DNA of 64,000 nt from an uncultured Altererythrobacter sp. (lineage in GTDB: Bacteria > Pseudomonadota > Alphaproteobacteria > Sphingomonadales > Sphingomonadaceae). Positions 19,924 through 29,257 of this stretch are shown piece by piece. Positions within the stretch are counted from its first letter, which is position 1. The number at the start of each line of letters is the position of its first letter. Where the stretch lies: positions 397,096 to 461,095 of the forward strand of contig CAJXNC010000002.1 in assembly GCA_913056125.1 (NCBI GenBank), read 5' to 3'. The notes under the pieces were generated by a model. That model was given only the letters and a program-made list of their open reading frames with translations, searched no databases and was not told the DNA's origin. A program made the position numbers and the translations under genes.

Positions 19924-21051
19924 TTACTCCACATCCTCCACTTCGACCGCTTCGCCGGTCACCCTTTGCGCAAGCGCTGCGGCGATGAAATCGTCGATAT
20001 CGCCATCGAGCACATCGCCGGGCGCGGTCGAGGTGGTGCCGGTGCGCAGATCCTTGACCATCTGGTAGGGCTGCAGGACGTAGGAACGGATCTGGTGCCC
20101 CCACCCGATCTCGGTCTTTTCCTGGTATTCGCCCGCCGCTTCCGCTTCGCGCTTGGCCAGTTCGGCCTCATACATGCGCGCCTTGAGCATGTTCATCGCG
20201 GTGGCGCGGTTCTTGTGCTGGCTGCGATCGTTCTGGCTGGCAACAACGATCCCGGAGGGAATATGCGTGATACGCACCGCCGAGTCCGTGGTGTTGACGT
20301 GCTGCCCGCCTGCACCCGATGCGCGATAAGTATCGATCTTGAGGTCGCCCTCGTTGATCTCGATATTGATGTCGTCGTCGATCACCGGATAGACCCAGAC
20401 CGAACTGAACGATGTGTGGCGGCGCGCCGAGCTGTCATAGGGGCTGATGCGCACGAGGCGATGCACGCCGCTTTCGGTCTTGGCGTAACCATAGGCGTTC
20501 TCGCCCTTGATCAGCAGCGTGGCGGACTTGATGCCTGCCTGCTCGCCAGCCTGGTATTCGACGGTTTCGACCTTGAAGCCGCGCTTTTCGGCCCAGCGGA
20601 CATACATGCGCATGAGCATTTCGGCCCAGTCCTGGCTCTCGGTACCGCCCGCACCTGCATTGATCTGCAAATAGGTGTCGTAGCCATCGGCCTCGCCGGA
20701 CAAGAGCGCATTGACCTTGTCCTTGTCGGCGCGTTCGGCGAGCGCTTCCAGCGTCGCCAGCCCGTCATTGACCACGCTCTCATCGTCCTCTGCCTCGCCC
20801 AGTTCGATGAATTCCACGGCGTCGGCCATCTCCGAGGAAATCTCGTTCACCGTGCCGACTGCATCCTTGAGCTGCTTTTGCTCGCGCGTAATCGCCTGTG
20901 CTTGCTTGGGATCGTTCCACAGGTCCGGATCCTCGACGCGGGCATTGAGCTCGTCGAGACGCCGCAACGCGCGATCCCAGTCGAGCGACTTGCGCACGAG
21001 CGCCAGTGCCGCCTCGATCCGGTCAATATGGGCCTGCCCTTCGGCACGCAT
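19924..21051 (-). CDS. prfB: Peptide chain release factor 2
   Basis: RF2 terminates translation at UGA and UAA, 375 aa. It has the catalytic GGQ loop ([17 protein letters not shown]) and, at the codon-recognition position, SPY ([15 protein letters not shown]) instead of the gammaproteobacterial SPF. The reading frame is continuous, with no UGA-containing programmed frameshift near codon 25 like that of E. coli prfB. It starts at ATG 21051. Confidence 0.96.
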   Translation of the reverse strand: MRAEGQAHIDRIEAALALVRKSLDWDRALRRLDELNARVEDPDLWNDPKQAQAITREQKQLKDAVGTVNEISSEMADAVEFIELGEAEDDESVVNDGLATLEALAERADKDKVNALLSGEADGYDTYLQINAGAGGTESQDWAEMLMRMYVRWAEKRGFKVETVEYQAGEQAGIKSATLLIKGENAYGYAKTESGVHRLVRISPYDSSARRHTSFSSVWVYPVIDDDINIEINEGDLKIDTYRASGAGGQHVNTTDSAVRITHIPSGIVVASQNDRSQHKNRATAMNMLKARMYEAELAKREAEAAGEYQEKTEIGWGHQIRSYVLQPYQMVKDLRTGTTSTAPGDVLDGDIDDFIAAALAQRVTGEAVEVEDVE

Positions 21052-21118
21052 GGCAAATTCTCCAATTCAATCAGGCTGCGCGATCTCGCGCAGGTAAAGG
21101 GTTCGGGGAAGGGGAAAA

Positions 21119-21138
21119 GGCCGGACGCGAATCCGGCC
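21119..21138 (-). terminator. Intrinsic terminator after the peroxiredoxin gene
   Basis: A perfect 7-bp stem (GGCCGGA / TCCGGCC) with a 6-base loop. Read on the minus strand it is followed by TTTTCCCCTTCC. It sits 25 bases downstream of the peroxiredoxin stop, separating it from prfB. Confidence 0.78.
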
Positions 21139-21163
21139 GGCAGGTCCTGTCAGCGCAGCCTGG

Positions 21164-21694
21164 TCAGCTCTCGAGCGCGCGCACCGCAGCCAGCGTAAGG
21201 CTGACATGTTCGCGCCAGTCGAGGTCCGAATGGACCATGGTGATCCTGCCGTCTGACGCAATGACATACGAGGTGCGATTGCTCATGTCGCCCTGACCAA
21301 AAGCCACGTCGTAATCGCGGATAATCGCGGCGCTGGCCTGTCCTACAGGGAAGGCATCGCGGCATTCCTCGGTCGAGAAGCGCTGCAATGTCGGGATGTC
21401 ATCCGCCGAGAGGCCGATCACCTGCGCGCCGGCCGCTTCGAAATCACCCATCGCTTCGGCAAAGGCATTGGCTTCAAGCGTGCAGCCCTGCGTAAATGCC
21501 TTGGGGAAGAAATAGAGCACGACCGGCCCGTCACGCAGCGCCTGAGCGAGATCGAAGGAGAATGTCTCGCCCGCCAGAGCACCTGTGGTTTGGAAGGTCG
21601 GCGCATTGGCTCCCTGCTGCAGGGCAGCCGAGGCCGGAGCGCCGGTTGCAAGGGTCGTCAGTGCTGCAACGGCAACAATCAGGAACTTCTTCAT
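21164..21694 (-). CDS. Periplasmic peroxiredoxin (AhpC/TSA, BCP-like)
   Basis: A 176-aa thiol peroxidase with a signal peptide (MKKFLIVAVAALTTLATGAPASA). The peroxidatic Cys71 is in YFFPKAFTQGCTLEANAF; a second cysteine (Cys111, EECRDAFPV) could act as resolving residue. It is expected to reduce peroxides in the periplasm, needing an exported reductant that is not encoded nearby. The start at ATG 21694 is where the signal peptide begins; an 88-residue upstream extension is antisense-like sequence over the mrcA end. Confidence 0.88.
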   Translation of the reverse strand: MKKFLIVAVAALTTLATGAPASAALQQGANAPTFQTTGALAGETFSFDLAQALRDGPVVLYFFPKAFTQGCTLEANAFAEAMGDFEAAGAQVIGLSADDIPTLQRFSTEECRDAFPVGQASAAIIRDYDVAFGQGDMSNRTSYVIASDGRITMVHSDLDWREHVSLTLAAVRALES

Positions 21695-21744
21695 AACCGC
21701 TCTATTGAACCTCCCCACTCGCCAAGTCCAGCGACAGACTGAAC

Positions 21745-24273
21745 TCAGTAGAAACCGCCCTGCTCTTCGACGAAATTTTCCGGACTGTTGGTATTGGCCG
21801 GGATCGCCGAGTTGGCACCATCGCGCATGCGTCGCAATTGCGCCAGCACAAGCTCGCGCATCGCATCGATCTCTTCCTGCTGGCCGCCGCGACGCGGCTC
21901 GGTATCGGGCTTGAAGGCCTCCCAGATGACACCGGATAGCGGGTCGTCGGTCGGCCATGCATCGAAGACGCGGCTGCCCGTTCGGCGATCGATCCGCACC
22001 ATGCGCACGCCTTCGGGAGCCGTAAACGGACGCCCGCTCCAGCGATCGCGCGTTTCTTCCACGAACTGCTTGAAGATCGGGGCCGCCGTATTGCCGCCTT
22101 CGATCCAGCCACCGAGATTGCGGGGCTGGTCGTAGCCGAGATAGGTGCCCGCCACGATGTCGGGAGACCCGCCCATGAACCAGGCATTGGTCGGACCGCT
22201 AGTGGTGCCGGTCTTTCCGAAAAGCGGAATTCCGAGCGGGCGCAGCCTGGTAGCGGTACCGCGCTGGACAACGCCTTCAAGCATGTGGACGATCTGGAAA
22301 GCTGTGCGCGGATCCATCACCTGCCTGCCGGTCGGCCTGAGCCGCGGCATGGCCGAACCGTCCCATTCCGCCATGTTGCAGTTCGGGCATTCGCGCTCAT
22401 CTGCGCGCCAAATCACCTTGCCATCACGATCCTGGATGAAATCGATAAGCGTCGGCTCGTTCAACCGCCCATGATTGACCAGCGCCGAATAGGCATTGAC
22501 CATGCGCAACACGGTCGTATCGCCCGATCCCAGTGCCATGGCGGGATAGGCCGGGTAGGTACCCGGTTCGGCAATTTCCACCCGTTCGAACGTATCGATG
22601 ACGTTTTCCATCCCGCTATCCATGGCGATATGAACCGTCATCAGGTTCTTGGACTGCTCAAGCCCGTAGCGCATCGGGTGTTCGCCGCCGCCTACGGAAT
22701 TGCCGAAATTGGTAAAGCAATGTTCGCCCAGATTGGCGCCCTGATAGTAGCAATACTGGCTGTCCGGGACCATGGTCGCAGGCGTCATCCCGTTCTCGAG
22801 GCCGGTAGCGTAGACGAAAGGCTTGATGGTCGATCCGGGCTGGCGATTGGCCTGCGTCGCGCGATTGAAATCGCCCAGGCGACTGTCGAAACCGCCCTGC
22901 ATGGCAAGCACGCGCCCGGTCGAGGGATCCTGTGCCACGAAGCCGCCGGAGACTGTTGGTACTGTACGCAGGCGGTAGCCACCATCGGCGGGAGAAACGG
23001 CAATCACGTCACCGACCTTCAGCGCATCGGGCACGCCTGACAGCGGACCTTCATTGCCATCGGTGAACCCTACCGTCGCAGAACCACCGACACGCTGGGT
23101 CACGACACCGATCCGCCAGTCTTCGTAATTGATCGAGATGTAGGAGCTGGCGAGCTGTTGCTTCAAATCGCCATTGGCCGGATTGATCGTGGCGATCGGG
23201 CCGGACCAGCCCCTGTTGCCGTGATAGCGCAAAAGCGCCGCACGCAACGAATTGCGCGCTGCATCCTGCATTTCGGTATCGAGCGATGTCCGCACCCATA
23301 GACCACCGGCATACACGCTGTGCGGGCCGTCCTCGGCCTCTTCACCATAAAGCCCGATCAGCTGGCGGCGCACTTCCTCCAGGAAATAACCCGCATCGGC
23401 CGAACGGCTCCGGCGCTGCCCCTGGACGATACCAAGCGGCATGGCCTTGGCCGCATCGCGCTCGGCAGCACTGATGTGGCCATTGTCCTCCATCTGGTCG
23501 AGCACGATGTTGCGGCGCACCCGCGCCTCACCGTAATTCGCTTCGCGGCTATAGGTTTCCGGCGCCTTGGGCAGGATCGCCAGATAGGCCATCTCATGCA
23601 GTTCGAGTTCGTCCACATCCTTGTCGAAATAGGCAAGCGCGGCGGCCTGGACGCCGAAACTGCGCCGGCCAAGCGGTATCTCGTTGAGATAGAGGGTGAT
23701 AATTTCTTCTTTGGAGAGCACGCTCTCGATGCGCGTCGCGAGGATCATCTCGCGCAGTTTGCGGATGATCGAATAGTCGTCGTTCAGCAGGATGTTCTTG
23801 GCCACCTGCTGGGTGATGGTCGAACCGCCCACCGCCCGCTCATTGGTGCCGATCTTGCTGACATAGTCGATGACTGCACCGACGAAGCCACCGGCATCGA
23901 TGCCACCATGGCTCCAGAAGGTCTTGTCCTCCGCCGACGTGTAGGCATTGACCAGCTGTGTCGGCAGGTCCTTGTACTGCAGTTCTATACGCCGCTCTCG
24001 CTCGTAGCGGTGGACGATCTCACCATCGACGCCGCGCACCACGGTGGGCAGGTTCGGTTCGTAATCGAGCAAGTTTTCCGCATCGGGCAGGTCACGCGCA
24101 AGCAGGAACCAGCCCGCAACCAGCACCAGGAAGCCTGCGGCCAGAACCCAGAAGCCGATGCGAAACTTGCGGCTCGCCTGCCAGCTCCTGTCAAACCATG
24201 CCGAAAGGTTCGCTAGCATGCGGCGAACCTCTCTCAGCCAGTGCTGTGCCTTGTCTTGTGCGATGTGCGACAT
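21745..24273 (-). CDS. mrcA: Penicillin-binding protein 1A (bifunctional)
   Basis: Class A PBP of the inner membrane that polymerises and cross-links peptidoglycan, 842 aa. It has one transmembrane helix (residues about 37-59), the glycosyltransferase domain with catalytic Glu115 in YTSAEDKTFWSH, then GGSTITQQVAKN. The transpeptidase domain has Ser481 in STIK, SKN at 541-543 and KTGT at 687-690. A CPNC dicysteine (about 629-632) is seen in the loop before KTGT. The first ATG at 24273 is used; ATG at codon 19 is an alternative. The amidase gene lies 72 bases upstream on the same strand. Confidence 0.95.
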   Translation of the reverse strand: MSHIAQDKAQHWLREVRRMLANLSAWFDRSWQASRKFRIGFWVLAAGFLVLVAGWFLLARDLPDAENLLDYEPNLPTVVRGVDGEIVHRYERERRIELQYKDLPTQLVNAYTSAEDKTFWSHGGIDAGGFVGAVIDYVSKIGTNERAVGGSTITQQVAKNILLNDDYSIIRKLREMILATRIESVLSKEEIITLYLNEIPLGRRSFGVQAAALAYFDKDVDELELHEMAYLAILPKAPETYSREANYGEARVRRNIVLDQMEDNGHISAAERDAAKAMPLGIVQGQRRSRSADAGYFLEEVRRQLIGLYGEEAEDGPHSVYAGGLWVRTSLDTEMQDAARNSLRAALLRYHGNRGWSGPIATINPANGDLKQQLASSYISINYEDWRIGVVTQRVGGSATVGFTDGNEGPLSGVPDALKVGDVIAVSPADGGYRLRTVPTVSGGFVAQDPSTGRVLAMQGGFDSRLGDFNRATQANRQPGSTIKPFVYATGLENGMTPATMVPDSQYCYYQGANLGEHCFTNFGNSVGGGEHPMRYGLEQSKNLMTVHIAMDSGMENVIDTFERVEIAEPGTYPAYPAMALGSGDTTVLRMVNAYSALVNHGRLNEPTLIDFIQDRDGKVIWRADERECPNCNMAEWDGSAMPRLRPTGRQVMDPRTAFQIVHMLEGVVQRGTATRLRPLGIPLFGKTGTTSGPTNAWFMGGSPDIVAGTYLGYDQPRNLGGWIEGGNTAAPIFKQFVEETRDRWSGRPFTAPEGVRMVRIDRRTGSRVFDAWPTDDPLSGVIWEAFKPDTEPRRGGQQEEIDAMRELVLAQLRRMRDGANSAIPANTNSPENFVEEQGGFY

Positions 24274-24345
24274 GTCTGCCTTCTAGCATGACGCAAAAGG
24301 ATGGCGCCAGAATGAATAGCCCGTGATCGACGGGATTTGCGGGGA

Positions 24346-25230
24346 TCAGGCCGCTTCCTCTGCCACGCTCCGTGTTGCCATGAAGATCCGTACCGCGCGC
24401 GCCAGTGCCAACGCGAAGCTGCGCTGTCCTTCATGCGAGGCAAGACGCCGCGCTTCGCGCGAATTGGAGATAAAGCCTGCCTCGAACAGGACGGAAGGCA
24501 CGTCGGGCGCGCGGAGAACTCCCAGCGCAGCGGAGCGCAAGGGCTGTGGATGGAAGGCCATCTCCTCTTCGCCTTCACGCAGGATGAGCTGCGCGAATTC
24601 CAGAGAGTCTGCCGATGTGCGGCGTTGCGAGAGTTCGACCAGTATCGCGTTCACGCTTTCGCTCTGGCCGGACATCACCACGCCGTTCACGACATCAGCC
24701 TCGTTTTCCCGGGCGGCGAAACGGGCCGCAGCCTCGGAAGACGCCTCGTCGGAGAGCGTGTAGATACTGGCGCCGCTCACTTCGCCCTGCTCACCCGCTG
24801 AATCGGCATGTATCGAAATGAACAGGTCTGCGCCCAGGCCGCGGGCAATCGCGACACGCTCTGCCAGTGCCAGGTAGCGGTCGTCGTCCCGCGTCATCGC
24901 AACGCGTATGCCGCCTTCAGTCAGCAGTTGATCGCGCAGCATGCGCGCCAGCGCCAGCACGACGGTCTTCTCGCGATAGGACGTACCTACGGCGCCGGGG
25001 TCATGCCCGCCATGCCCGGCATCGATAACCAGCAACGGCCTGTCCTGATCGTCCGGTCCCTGTATCTCCGGCAAGGCCAGCGTCGTACCCGGCTCTGCCA
25101 GTTCGAGAGTGATGACATATTCACGGCCGAGATAGGGAACCGGAATGGCGCGCCCGAAGACGTAGAAGCCTGCCAGCAGGATTACCGGGAACAGGAACAG
25201 CAGCGCGATTTGCAGTCGGTACCAGAACAC
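24346..25230 (-). CDS. N-acetylmuramoyl-L-alanine amidase (Amidase_3)
   Basis: A 294-aa zinc amidase (AmiA/B/C fold) that cuts the stem peptide from muramic acid. One N-terminal helix (LQIALLFLFPVILLAGFYVFG) suggests membrane anchoring or export. Zinc and catalytic residues are in VIDAGHGGHDPGAVG, the downstream REKTVVLALA, LFISIHADS and the C-terminal VLFEAGFISN. There is no AMIN domain. The start is GTG 25230. It precedes mrcA on the same strand, a cell-wall growth pair. Confidence 0.92.
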   Translation of the reverse strand: MFWYRLQIALLFLFPVILLAGFYVFGRAIPVPYLGREYVITLELAEPGTTLALPEIQGPDDQDRPLLVIDAGHGGHDPGAVGTSYREKTVVLALARMLRDQLLTEGGIRVAMTRDDDRYLALAERVAIARGLGADLFISIHADSAGEQGEVSGASIYTLSDEASSEAAARFAARENEADVVNGVVMSGQSESVNAILVELSQRRTSADSLEFAQLILREGEEEMAFHPQPLRSAALGVLRAPDVPSVLFEAGFISNSREARRLASHEGQRSFALALARAVRIFMATRSVAEEAA

Positions 25231-25696
25231 GTAACGAGCCTACCCAGCCATTTCCGGCGTTTCCCTCGATCTATTACCCTAATCCAAGGGAAATTTACCT
25301 TAACGCGCAATATGGTTGCCGATGCTTTCCCCAAATGCTAGCCCTTCACGAGCCCGGGGCAAACTTGTCTTGCGGCCTCTCCGGAACGTCATTCCTGACC
25401 ATTCCGGCAATGATTACAGGTTGATGCCACAATGAGAAGCCAGAGCCCCGTCGCCAGAGCGCAATCAGTCGATTGTCGTATGGCGTCGGTAGCCCGAGCG
25501 CAGACGCAAACCCTGCGCCTTCCCTTTGTGACAGACACATTCCGCAGCGCCATCCGCCAGCACAGCAGCGGACGCGCCCAATATCCTTCCTCTGCAGCGC
25601 GCGCACTCAAGCCCGCCGCACGGGAAATTCACACATGTCGGCATGCCTCGCAGACGATCGCGTCTCGGCGGGGATTCCATGCCTGGAGAAAATTCA
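25231..25696. promoter_or_regulatory. Divergent promoter region and long leader of rne
   Basis: This 466-base gap separates the amidase start from the rne start. I see no convincing gene in it. It contains three inverted repeats: a 7-bp pair at 25260-25266 / 25287-25293 (TTTCCCT/AGGGAAA), a 6-bp pair at 25381-25386 / 25402-25407 (CCGGAA/TTCCGG), and a 6-bp pair at 25498-25503 / 25513-25518 (GCGCAG/CTGCGC). The rne ribosome-binding site is GGAGAA at 25686-25691. RNase E genes are commonly autoregulated through a long leader, so this layout fits, but no known leader motif is recognised. Confidence 0.55.
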
Positions 25697-28402
25697 ATGG
25701 CAACGCGCATGTTGATCGATGCGCGCCACCCGGAAGAAACCCGGGTGGCGGTGCTCAAAGGCAACCGGATTGAGGAATTCGACTTCGAATCTGCTGAACA
25801 CAAGCAGATCAAGGGCAATATCTATCTCGCCAAGGTTACCCGCGTAGAACCCAGCCTGCAGGCTGCATTCGTCGATTTCGGCGGCAATCGGCACGGCTTC
25901 CTCGCATTCAGCGAGATCCACCCCGACTATTACCAGATCCCTGCCGAGGATCGGGCCGCACTGCTCGCCGAGGAGCAGGCCCACGCCGAGGAAGAAGCTG
26001 CTCTCCGCGCTGCCGAGGACGAGGATGACGATCTCGACGAAGATGTCATCGACGATCGCGACGACGAAGACGAGGACGAAGCCGGCGTCGAGGAAATCGA
26101 CACGTCCGAAAAGGACGATGTCGCCACGATAGAGGACGGCCAGCTCGCCAATGGCGAGGAAGCGGAAACCGAAGAAGCTTCTTCCGAAGACGAAGCTGCC
26201 AGCGAAGACGAGGCTGAAGAGGCGTCGGACGAAAGCGAAGAAGATTCCGGTGAAGAGGGTTCCGGCTCCCGCTCTTCGCGCGGACGTCGCGGACGCGGTC
26301 GCCGCCAGGGTCGCCGCGGCAGCCGCGCCAAGGAAATGGACGAGCTGCGGGCGAAGCGCCAGGCACTTCGCCGCCGCTACAAGATCCAGGACGTCATCCA
26401 GCGCCGCCAGGTACTGTTGGTGCAAGTCGTCAAGGAAGAGCGCGGCAACAAGGGTGCTGCCCTCACCACCTACCTTTCGCTGGCCGGCCGCTATTGCGTG
26501 CTGATGCCCAATTCCAGCCATGGTGGCGGAATTTCTCGCAAGATTTCAAACGGTTCGGATCGCAAGCGCCTTAAGCAGATCGTTTCCGAACTGAGCCTGC
26601 CCAAGAGCATGGGCCTGATCGTTCGCACCGCAGGCCTGCAGCGCACCAAGACCGAGATCAAGCGCGACTTCGATTATCTCGCCCGCCTGTGGGACGAGAT
26701 TCGCGAGAACACGCTGACATCCTCCGCACCGGCACTGATCCATTCGGATTCGGACCTGATAAAGCGCGCCATTCGCGACATCTACAATCGCGAGATCGAG
26801 GAAGTCGTGGTCGAGGGCGAGGAAGGGTATCGCTCCGCCAAGGATTTCATGAAGCTGCTCATGCCGAGCCATGCGCGACGCGTGAAAGCCTATTCCGACC
26901 CCGTGCCGCTGTTCCAGCGCTACGGCGCGGAAGACCAGCTTTCGGCCATGTATGAACCGGTCGTGCAGCTCAAATCGGGCGGCTATCTGGTCATCAATCC
27001 GACTGAAGCGCTCGTTTCGATCGACATCAACTCGGGCCGTTCCACCAAAGAACACGGCATCGAGCAGACGGCACTCCATACAAATCTCGAGGCGGCGCGC
27101 GAAATTGCCCGCCAGTTGCGCCTGCGCGACATGGCCGGCCTAGTCGTGATCGACTTCATCGACATGGAGCACAATTCCAACGTCCGCAAAGTCGAGCGGG
27201 CGATGAAGGATGCGCTCAAGAATGACCGCGCGCGCATCCAGGTGGGCCGCATTTCCGGCTTCGGCCTGATGGAAATGAGCCGCCAGCGCCTGCGCACCGG
27301 CGTGCTCGAGGCGACAACGCGCTCCTGCCCGCATTGCGACGGCACCGGCCTGGTCCGTACCGCCTCTTCTGCCGGCCTGTCTGCGCTCCGCCTGATCGAG
27401 GACGAAGCAGCCAAGGGCAAAGGCACGGTAATCACACTCTACGCTTCCACCGAAGCTGCCGTTTACCTGCTCAACGCCAAGCGCGCCGACCTCGCCGAGA
27501 TCGAACAGCGTTATGGCGTTTCGGTTGAAGTGGTTCCCGAGGGCGAGGATGAAGGTGCCAAGATGCGCGTCTCTTCCTCCGGCCCGCGCCCGACCGAGGC
27601 CCCGAAATTCGAACCGATCGTCGACGATGACGACGGAATCGAGATCGAGGATGACGAAGATGATGACACCACGTCCGAGGAAGACGATGACGGCGAACCG
27701 CGCAAGAAGCGCCGCCGCCGTCGACGCGGAGGACGTGGTCGGAACCGCAATCGCAATCGCGACGAGCAGGACGAGGACAGCGCCTCTGCCGACCAGGATG
27801 GCGACGATGAGCAAGCCGAAGGCGAAGACCGCTCTTCCGATGAAGAAACCTCCGACGAAGAGAAGCCTCGCAAGCGTCGCCGCCGCGGAGGCCGTGGCCG
27901 AGGCCGCCGCAGGCAGGACAGTGACGATGAAGGCGCATCGGACGAAGACGCTGTAAGCACAGAAGAATCCGGATCCGAAGCGCCGGAAGAAGCGCCTGCC
28001 GAGGAAGCTGGCGAAGAGGAGGCGAAGCCCAAACGCCGCTCGCGTCGCAAGAAGCCCGCCGCAAGCGAGACTGAAGAGGCCGGCGAAAGTTCCGGAGAAA
28101 AAACGCCCGAAGCCGAAACCAGCGAGGAAAAGCCCAAGCGCCGCACTCGCCGGAAGAAGCCCGCGGACAGCAAAGCCGAAGTAACGGAAGAACCGGCCGA
28201 AGCCGTTGTCGAAGCAGACGAAGCCAAGCCCAAGCGTTCCTCGCGAAAGACCAAGGCCGAAAAGCCCGCGGAAACCGCCAGCGAAGCACCGGTCGAAGCT
28301 GCTAACGACGCCAATGGCGACACGCAGGATGCAGCCGACGGCGATGCGGACGATGGTGACGCGAAGCGCGGCGGTTGGTGGCAACGCACGTTCGGCAACT
28401 GA
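25697..28402 (+). CDS. rne: Ribonuclease E
   Basis: Endoribonuclease of RNA decay and rRNA/tRNA processing, 901 aa. The N-terminus MATRMLIDARHPEETRVAVL is typical. The S1 domain starts at IKGNIYLAKVTRVEPSLQAA and is interrupted by about 150 residues of mainly Asp/Glu/Ser sequence ending in an Arg-rich patch (RGRRGRGRRQGRRG), before resuming at RYKIQDVIQRRQVLLVQV. Catalytic Asp residues are in VSIDINSG and VVIDFIDMEHNSN, and the Zn-link is RSCPHCDGTG. The C-terminal third alternates acidic stretches with KRRRRRRGGRGR-like basic blocks and ends KRGGWWQRTFGN. The start at ATG 25697 has a GGAGAA site. Confidence 0.96.
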   Translation: MATRMLIDARHPEETRVAVLKGNRIEEFDFESAEHKQIKGNIYLAKVTRVEPSLQAAFVDFGGNRHGFLAFSEIHPDYYQIPAEDRAALLAEEQAHAEEEAALRAAEDEDDDLDEDVIDDRDDEDEDEAGVEEIDTSEKDDVATIEDGQLANGEEAETEEASSEDEAASEDEAEEASDESEEDSGEEGSGSRSSRGRRGRGRRQGRRGSRAKEMDELRAKRQALRRRYKIQDVIQRRQVLLVQVVKEERGNKGAALTTYLSLAGRYCVLMPNSSHGGGISRKISNGSDRKRLKQIVSELSLPKSMGLIVRTAGLQRTKTEIKRDFDYLARLWDEIRENTLTSSAPALIHSDSDLIKRAIRDIYNREIEEVVVEGEEGYRSAKDFMKLLMPSHARRVKAYSDPVPLFQRYGAEDQLSAMYEPVVQLKSGGYLVINPTEALVSIDINSGRSTKEHGIEQTALHTNLEAAREIARQLRLRDMAGLVVIDFIDMEHNSNVRKVERAMKDALKNDRARIQVGRISGFGLMEMSRQRLRTGVLEATTRSCPHCDGTGLVRTASSAGLSALRLIEDEAAKGKGTVITLYASTEAAVYLLNAKRADLAEIEQRYGVSVEVVPEGEDEGAKMRVSSSGPRPTEAPKFEPIVDDDDGIEIEDDEDDDTTSEEDDDGEPRKKRRRRRRGGRGRNRNRNRDEQDEDSASADQDGDDEQAEGEDRSSDEETSDEEKPRKRRRRGGRGRGRRRQDSDDEGASDEDAVSTEESGSEAPEEAPAEEAGEEEAKPKRRSRRKKPAASETEEAGESSGEKTPEAETSEEKPKRRTRRKKPADSKAEVTEEPAEAVVEADEAKPKRSSRKTKAEKPAETASEAPVEAANDANGDTQDAADGDADDGDAKRGGWWQRTFGN

Positions 28403-28428
28403 TCGACGGACATCGCAGGAGACCCCGC

Positions 28429-29256
28429 ATGGACCCGCAACCGGTCACGATCATCGTGCTTGCCGCGCAGCGCACGGGCGTGGTCAATCCCCTCGCCAGC
28501 CGCGCCGGCGTCAGCCACAAATGCCTCGTGCCGATCTGCGAACGACCGCTGATCGCGCATGTGCTGGAAACGCTCACCACGCTTCCCGCCATTCGCGAAA
28601 TCCGCGTGGTGCTGGAGCCCGATGGTCAGGAAGAAGTCGACCAAGTGATCACGCCTTTCCGTGAACGCGGAACACCGATCACTTTGGTCGATAGCGATCC
28701 AAACATCGTTGAGAGCGTATTGGTGGCAACAAAGGGGGAAGAAGGCCCCTTCATCATTACCACGGCAGACAATGTGCTGCTGACGCATGATGGTTTCGAG
28801 CAGGTCCGTGCCGCCTTGCGCGAGATGGACGGCGTGATCGGTGTCACGACCCGCGAGCGGGTCCACGCAGTGCACGAAAAGGGTCAACGCGGCTTCTACG
28901 AATTCAAGGATGCGGGCTATGCCAATTGCAACCTTTACGGACTGGCGAACCGCAAGGGGCTGAAGGCGGCGGAAATCTTCCGCGAAGGCGGGCAGTTCCA
29001 GGCCAACAAGGGACGCATGGTACGCGCCTTCGGTTTGCTCAACATCCTGATGATGCGTTTCGGCCTCATAACCATGCCCGCCGGCCTTGCCCGTGCAGGT
29101 AAACGCTTTGGCGCCAAGCTGGCGCCCGTCATCTTCGAGGATGGTGCTCTGGCCATCGATGTCGACAATGAACGCACCTACGCGATTTGCGAATGGGTGC
29201 TGGGCAAGCGCCTGGGGATGAACATCCCCAGGCCCGAGATTGCGAACTGGAACTAG
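28429..29256 (+). CDS. MobA-like NTP transferase domain protein
   Basis: A 275-aa predicted cytosolic nucleotidyltransferase. The N-terminus has a nucleotide-binding pattern (TIIVLAAQRTGVVNPLASRA) followed by HKCLVPICERPLIAHVLETL, close to the sugar- or polyol-phosphate nucleotidyltransferase signature, and the metal/base region FIITTADNVLLT. The C-terminal half (FGLLNILMMRFGLITMPAGL) is hydrophobic and may touch the membrane. It follows rne by 26 bases with ribosome-binding site GCAGGAGA. The substrate cannot be told from sequence. Confidence 0.78.
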   Translation: MDPQPVTIIVLAAQRTGVVNPLASRAGVSHKCLVPICERPLIAHVLETLTTLPAIREIRVVLEPDGQEEVDQVITPFRERGTPITLVDSDPNIVESVLVATKGEEGPFIITTADNVLLTHDGFEQVRAALREMDGVIGVTTRERVHAVHEKGQRGFYEFKDAGYANCNLYGLANRKGLKAAEIFREGGQFQANKGRMVRAFGLLNILMMRFGLITMPAGLARAGKRFGAKLAPVIFEDGALAIDVDNERTYAICEWVLGKRLGMNIPRPEIANWN

Positions 29257-29257
29257 C

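Noticed and set aside
19924..21051. Programmed frameshift in prfB
   Set aside because: The frame is continuous from ATG to the C-terminus, and no in-frame UGA or slippery CUUU is needed.
25432..25773. A 113-codon plus-strand frame in the rne leader
   Set aside because: It runs into rne in another frame, has no ribosome-binding site, and the product is Arg/Ser-rich without a domain.
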